Shown here: piece after piece, positions 59,828 through 64,000 of the stretch
How the letters are laid out: each line of letters starts with the position of its first letter
Position numbering within the stretch: the stretch's first letter is position 1
NCBI GenBank assembly: GCA_021307315.1
Contig: JAJSPD010000005.1
Span: 1,116,001 to 1,180,000 of the forward strand
DNA from: Bisporella sp. PMI_857
Taxonomy: Eukaryota; Ascomycota; Leotiomycetes; Helotiales; Helotiaceae
Direction: 5' to 3'
DNA: 64,000 nucleotides
Made by a program: the position numbers and the translations under genes
Notes under the pieces: model-generated
What the model saw: only the letters and a program-made list of their open reading frames with translations
The model's database searches: none
What the model was told of the DNA's origin: nothing

Positions 59828-60196
59828 GGTCGCTGATTTATGAATTGCATAAACGTTTCACATAATTAAGGCTCGGCCGCGTGTGGGGTTGGGCTGGGGA
59901 GGATCATTGTCATGTCTTCGAACTAGGAGATGGTGATTTAATAAGGATGAAAGGCTCGATATGTTATGAGTGATTCAGGGGCTGTGTTTCGCATTCCCTC
60001 CTTTGCAGGTCCCTTTATCTACTTGCTACCAAGTTGTTAGTCCAACCAGGTGGCTGATGTCGATGCTAACTAAGATATCCCGCTATCCGGGAAGCTTGTC
60101 CACTAGTCCATATATTTTCACCCCACCACAATCAACGCATCAGGAGATTTTGATACTCTCTTTTGCAGTCTAACACGCATACCTCGCTCAACAGTC
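59828..60196. promoter_or_regulatory. Bidirectional promoter between hbrB and gon7
   Basis: 369 bp separate the divergent start codons of the HbrB and Gon7 genes, so both promoters share this space. No specific site was identified. Confidence 0.6.
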
Positions 60197-60529
60197 ATGG
60201 CCGCTACGCCTACATCTGGAGCTTCTGCCCCACCTACACAGCAGCAGCACGTTTTGTCCGCAACATACCAGTCTCCAGACAATGTGGCCTTCACCTTTAC
60301 CAGGAGCTTGCCAGCCACGAATGGGACCTCTGCAGAGAAGGTTGCTTACCTGGCAGCCTTGCGCGCTGCAACTCTGGCCATGCAAGAGCACATTAATACT
60401 GAGCTTACAGCCCGAATGGAGGAAGACAAAGCGCGTGACGCTTCCGATGGCAAAGGCGTAGGGAGAGCAAAAGCAGTTGACGAGGCTGAAGAGGATAATT
60501 ATGGTGAAGAGGTTCCTGAGGAAGATTGA
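60197..60529 (+). CDS. gon7: KEOPS/EKC complex subunit Gon7
   Basis: Predicted 110-residue, single-exon protein. KEOPS makes the universal t6A modification of ANN-decoding tRNAs and affects telomeres and transcription; Gon7 is its small fungal accessory subunit. The match is to the Gon7 family (PF08738): an ATYQSPDN...FTFTRSLP start, then EKVAYLAALRAATLAMQEHI, NTELTARMEEDKA and an acidic disordered tail (EEDNYGEEVPEED). Size and layout fit fungal relatives. The ATG at 60197 follows cacagtc. It is convergent with the Vps39 gene, with only 78 bp between stop codons, so the 3' untranslated regions probably overlap. Confidence 0.88.
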   Translation: MAATPTSGASAPPTQQQHVLSATYQSPDNVAFTFTRSLPATNGTSAEKVAYLAALRAATLAMQEHINTELTARMEEDKARDASDGKGVGRAKAVDEAEEDNYGEEVPEED

Positions 60530-60607
60530 ATTGGGTATAATAAGCTACACGTATATACATGGGAACAGCCTTCAGTGCTGCATATCCACGGATCGCGTCA
60601 CGGATCA

Positions 60608-63600
60608 TCATCTCCTGCCCCAACCTTCACCCTTCAACCTATCGGACTTCTGAGCCCCAACTTTACCTACACATGCGTAGTGCACCACCGAGTTGTCGGG
60701 CATTACGGCCACCACACTTCTACCAAGGCGCTTATGACATATGCCACATACTCTCTCCTCCTGGACTACAACTCGCCGATTTCGCCCACCATTGTCACCT
60801 GGCTTTTCACTCCCGAGAAGCAAGGTGGATTGTACGCTCCTAATTTCGCTCTTCCTCAAATGTGCCTCGATGCGTGCCTCATTCATTGCCGAGTTTGCCG
60901 CCCGGATTCGTCCGCGGAAGTAAGACTCCAGTTCGGCCACAGGAAGTGTCTTAGGGATGAGCTCAAGCGTTGACGCTGCTGGAAGTCGAGATCCATGTTT
61001 GGAGAGAAGATCCAGAGCTGGCGCCCAGTTGGGTTGATGGGGAGGTGGCGGTTTAAGGTACAGAGAGAGAAGGGTGTGGTATATAGATGGAGCTTGGTCT
61101 TGAGGATCAGCCGTTGCTGAGGGGCGGCGGGTTGGAGAAGGCGAAGGATCGGCTGGCTCCTGAGCCACATGAACACGATTACAATAGCTAAGTTCGTTAG
61201 CCAAATGCATTGAGCCATTGGCGTCCCACTTACTCTTCTGCTTTTTCAAAGTTCTTGAGTTTGAAAACATATATTTCAAGCGCCTGTTTATCGTTCCCCA
61301 TGTTGCTAAACAAGATGGCTTGTGCTTCATAAAATTTAGGATCTTAATGGAATGTGTAAGTATGAGCTGCTGCTTTAAGAGGTAGCGACACTGACCATCC
61401 CGGGGTATATTTTTAAACGCCTTTCCTAAGGAATACTGTGTACTTGAGCGTAGGAATGAAATCAATCTCTGCATCAAATCCTTCCAATTGTCCGATTCAT
61501 TATCCTGTCCTTTCTTCAGATCATCCATATATGCCTGAACCAGCCGGTTATGAAATTCTGGAGTCAGGTCGTTGAGCTCATTAATAACGTGCTCTAGGTA
61601 TTGGACTTCAAGGCCGACGTCGATATTGTGAAGAAAGTCGGCCACTTTGTCTCTGGAAAGCGTCTCAGCGTTCTCACTATCCGCCACAAATATCTCCATT
61701 CCTAGTTTCGGGTCTACTCGTAAAGGCCATTCTGCGAATTCCAATATCAGGTCAATCATCTCCGGAGGGAGATTCTGGAGATACCCAACGATTCGTTGTG
61801 GACCATGTAGAGTTGGGGCATTTTCATCTGGCTTGTCGGCTGCCCCAAATTTCTGTAGCAATTGCAAAGCTTGGCGATGTAGCTTCTTTCCGTGGAAGAA
61901 GTCAACGAGATCATTATAACGATTCATTTCAAGTAATCTCTCATTCACCACTTCCGGGTCACAAAAGTTAGGAATTCGAAAGAAAGGTCTTGCCAGGCTT
62001 GGAGCAACAAGCAGATACGATCTGATTAGTGTTGTGTCAATGAGCTTTGCTGTCTCTCGCAATTTCTTCTCGCGATCCAATTCCGCATCAGAAGTCGGAG
62101 CTAGTAGCAATGGCTCGAAAGTAGCTTGCGATGACCCATTCTGTGCGGCTGCTTTGCCTGGTAGCATTTTCCCAGTCTCAGCATCTAAGAATTGCTTCAT
62201 GTTATTACGCGCTTGTACAAGAAACTGATTCAGCTCTTTTGCGGCATCCTCAAAATCCTTGCCTTCAAGCGGTGCGTTGGCCTTCTTCTCCGCACTACTA
62301 GGATTCTCTGTAGCCTCACCTCCGTCTAATCTCATGAAAGACCGAACTGAAGAAGTATCTGAGTTGGCTTTCTGATGAGTGTAAAGAAGTTTGCTCAACG
62401 GAGCCGGTCTTGGTGAACCTAACGACTCTTTTTTCGTTTCAGCTGTGGCTGATTCATCTCCATTGGAATGGCTGTGTTGGTCTACGGTATCAGGATCCTC
62501 ACTTTTTGGCGTCTCTTCCAGCGTAGATAAGTCTCCAGCAATACTCCTGGGGTACAACTTGATCACTCTTTCTGGTGGGGCTTGGACATCTGGTGCCATG
62601 AATATATCCATAGCTGCTCTATACTTTCGCTGGTCGAATAGTGTCTGGGCTTTTTGGATTTTGATTTCTTTCAGTCTTTCTTCCTTGTTTTTGAGTAGAG
62701 CATCCTCAAGCATATTCAAGAGGCTTATTGCCTCATCGTACTTCGCTTTCTCCACAAGCTCGTCAACTTGTGAATCGTAGTCTGTTGCCCCCATTCTCCA
62801 TATGCAACGATCACTGAGAACATGAAATCCTTTTCCGGCATGTGCTAAGCTAACTCCAGGGGGAGGAAATTGTAGCTGGCTGGCGTTTGGCAAGGATATT
62901 GATTGCAACAAGGACAGAGTCTCGGGGTTCCGAACTTCCAATGCCCCTTTGGAGGGGGGTTGAAGGGCTAATATGTAAGGATACGAGTAACCTATGGCAT
63001 CTGGTGCTTGTTGCCATGGTATTTGCCGCTTCTCAACAGGTTTCCCATCCGACGTGATGAAGAGAGAATTGATATCTTTGGCTAGGAGCATTTCACCATC
63101 GGCTAATTTGGTAGCAAGCGGCTTTGGTATAAAGCCACCAAGGCCCATATATCCCATACTTGTTGACCCCACGCCAAACCTGGTCCCTTGAGCTCCTGAA
63201 GCTCCTCCTACCGTGTTTGAAGCAACCACCTCATCGATTGACTGACTAAGCACATCAACTATCACGTAACCAGAGTTCATGCCACATATAATATTGGTTG
63301 CAGATGCCCAGGTCAATGTGCGAATTGACTCTGGAAGCGCGATTTCGATCGTCTCCTGGGAAAGTTCGGAATCATGCCATGACCATAACAGTAGTCTCCT
63401 CTTAACAGCCACAGCAAGCCTTGATATTATCTCTGGAATTCCAGTGGCGGAGTCCTTAAAGATATCCGTAGTTACTGCGAAAGTTGTAGCATTTTTCGTC
63501 TTCATCAACTGCTCCTGCAGAGTATAGGATTGTAAGTCATGAATGGAGACATAGTAATTCGACAGTGATATGAGTATATTGGCCTCTTTTATCCTAGCCA

Positions 63601-63931
63601 ACTGTTCCACAGATCGAGTCGAAAACTTTTCAAGCTCTCGGAGCAGCTCAACTGGTTTTGCAGAGGAGGACGATCCCGGGCGAGACGCAGGTTTGTCGCT
63701 TGGCTTTGATATCACTTCATCCGCATTGTCGCCGGGGACTTCGTTCACACGGTATATTCGAAGGCTTCCTGTGTTTAGCCCTACAAGTAACCGGTCACCT
63801 TAAAGCCATTAGCCTCTTATTCTAGAAATGCAAAAATAGTTTTGTGTACCATATGCCAATATAGATTCGATCTTGGATTTGTCCCGTTGTTTAAGCTCCA
63901 AAATTGGGCGAGCTGTGAATGCTGAAAGCAT
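60608..63931 (-). CDS. vps39: Vps39/Vam6 HOPS tethering subunit, 4 exons
   Basis: Predicted 1057-residue protein of the vacuolar HOPS complex, which tethers endosomes and vacuoles and binds Rab7-type GTPases. Exons on the minus strand: 63850-63931, 61396-63798, 61234-61342 and 60608-61187. The first exon encodes MLSAFTARPILELKQRDK, the start of the N-terminal CNH domain. A VPS39_1-type region (ARPFFRIPNFCDPEVVNERL) and helical repeats follow. In exon 3, DPKFYEAQAILFSNMG and ALEIYVFKL continue into DYCNRVH. The C-terminal VPS39_2 zinc site has CGICHKRLG and HYAC. Introns 2 and 3 (53 and 46 nt) have no stop in the upstream frame, so a gene finder could miss them and read a single open frame with a garbled middle. 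Introns 1 and 2 end in AAG. Confidence 0.95.
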
Positions 63932-64000
63932 AGCGGCCCTCTAGAAGTTACCGGGCCGTTTTTAGGTAGATCTAGTCATGAACTTGTCGCATATCTCGCC
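63932..64000. other. Right flank, upstream of Vps39
   Basis: Sixty-nine bases upstream of the Vps39 start, presumably leader or promoter; nothing further can be said. Confidence 0.5.

Noticed and set aside
1..64000. tRNA genes and CRISPR arrays
   Set aside because: I looked for T-loop-like GGTTCGA...CC motifs with a matching acceptor stem and found none that folds; CRISPR arrays are not expected in a fungus, and no regularly spaced direct repeats were seen.

Overview
The window is nuclear DNA of a filamentous ascomycete. Support: genes broken by short introns of about 45-150 bp with GT donors and CTAAC/CTGAC-like branch sites, a dispersed single 5S rRNA-like copy, and a clear Pezizomycotina gene set (NsdD-type GATA factor, PtaB, HbrB, DUF3176 protein, YAT amino-acid permease). 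The two OTT_1508-like deaminase paralogues fit Leotiomycetes, but I cannot prove the class from this window.

Layout. Left arm (1-28.4 kb): a small SET/post-SET protein (- strand), a YAT amino-acid permease (+), a DUF3176 membrane protein (+), then a gene-poor stretch of about 12 kb leading to an NsdD-type GATA regulator (+). Right arm (46.8-64 kb): glutamate-cysteine ligase (+), an AKR7-type aldo-keto reductase (-), a PtaB-type LIM-binding co-regulator (-), the TORC2 subunit HbrB (-), the KEOPS subunit Gon7 (+) and Vps39 (-). All are ordinary, intact multi-exon or small housekeeping genes.

Between them, about 28.4-46 kb is an AT-rich accessory island. It holds a broken amidase gene; a decayed SRPK-like kinase gene with two RIP-like nonsense codons, a frameshift and a 629-bp hAT-type non-autonomous transposon inserted in its glycine-loop region; a divergent head-to-head pair of large intronless OTT_1508-like deaminase genes; a 5S rRNA pseudogene; and a small fungal LPPE/F-box-like ORF. 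The deaminase pair stays open while its neighbours are decaying, which makes it the best candidate for an undescribed system. These proteins belong to a deaminase clade thought to derive from bacterial toxins and proposed to act on nucleic acids.

How the genes may work together: NsdD, PtaB, HbrB/TORC2 and Vps39 all bear on development, adhesion or nutrient signalling, but they are separate transcription units and I see no operon-like cluster. Exon structures were worked out by hand from splice motifs and reading frame, so individual boundaries may be off by a few bases.
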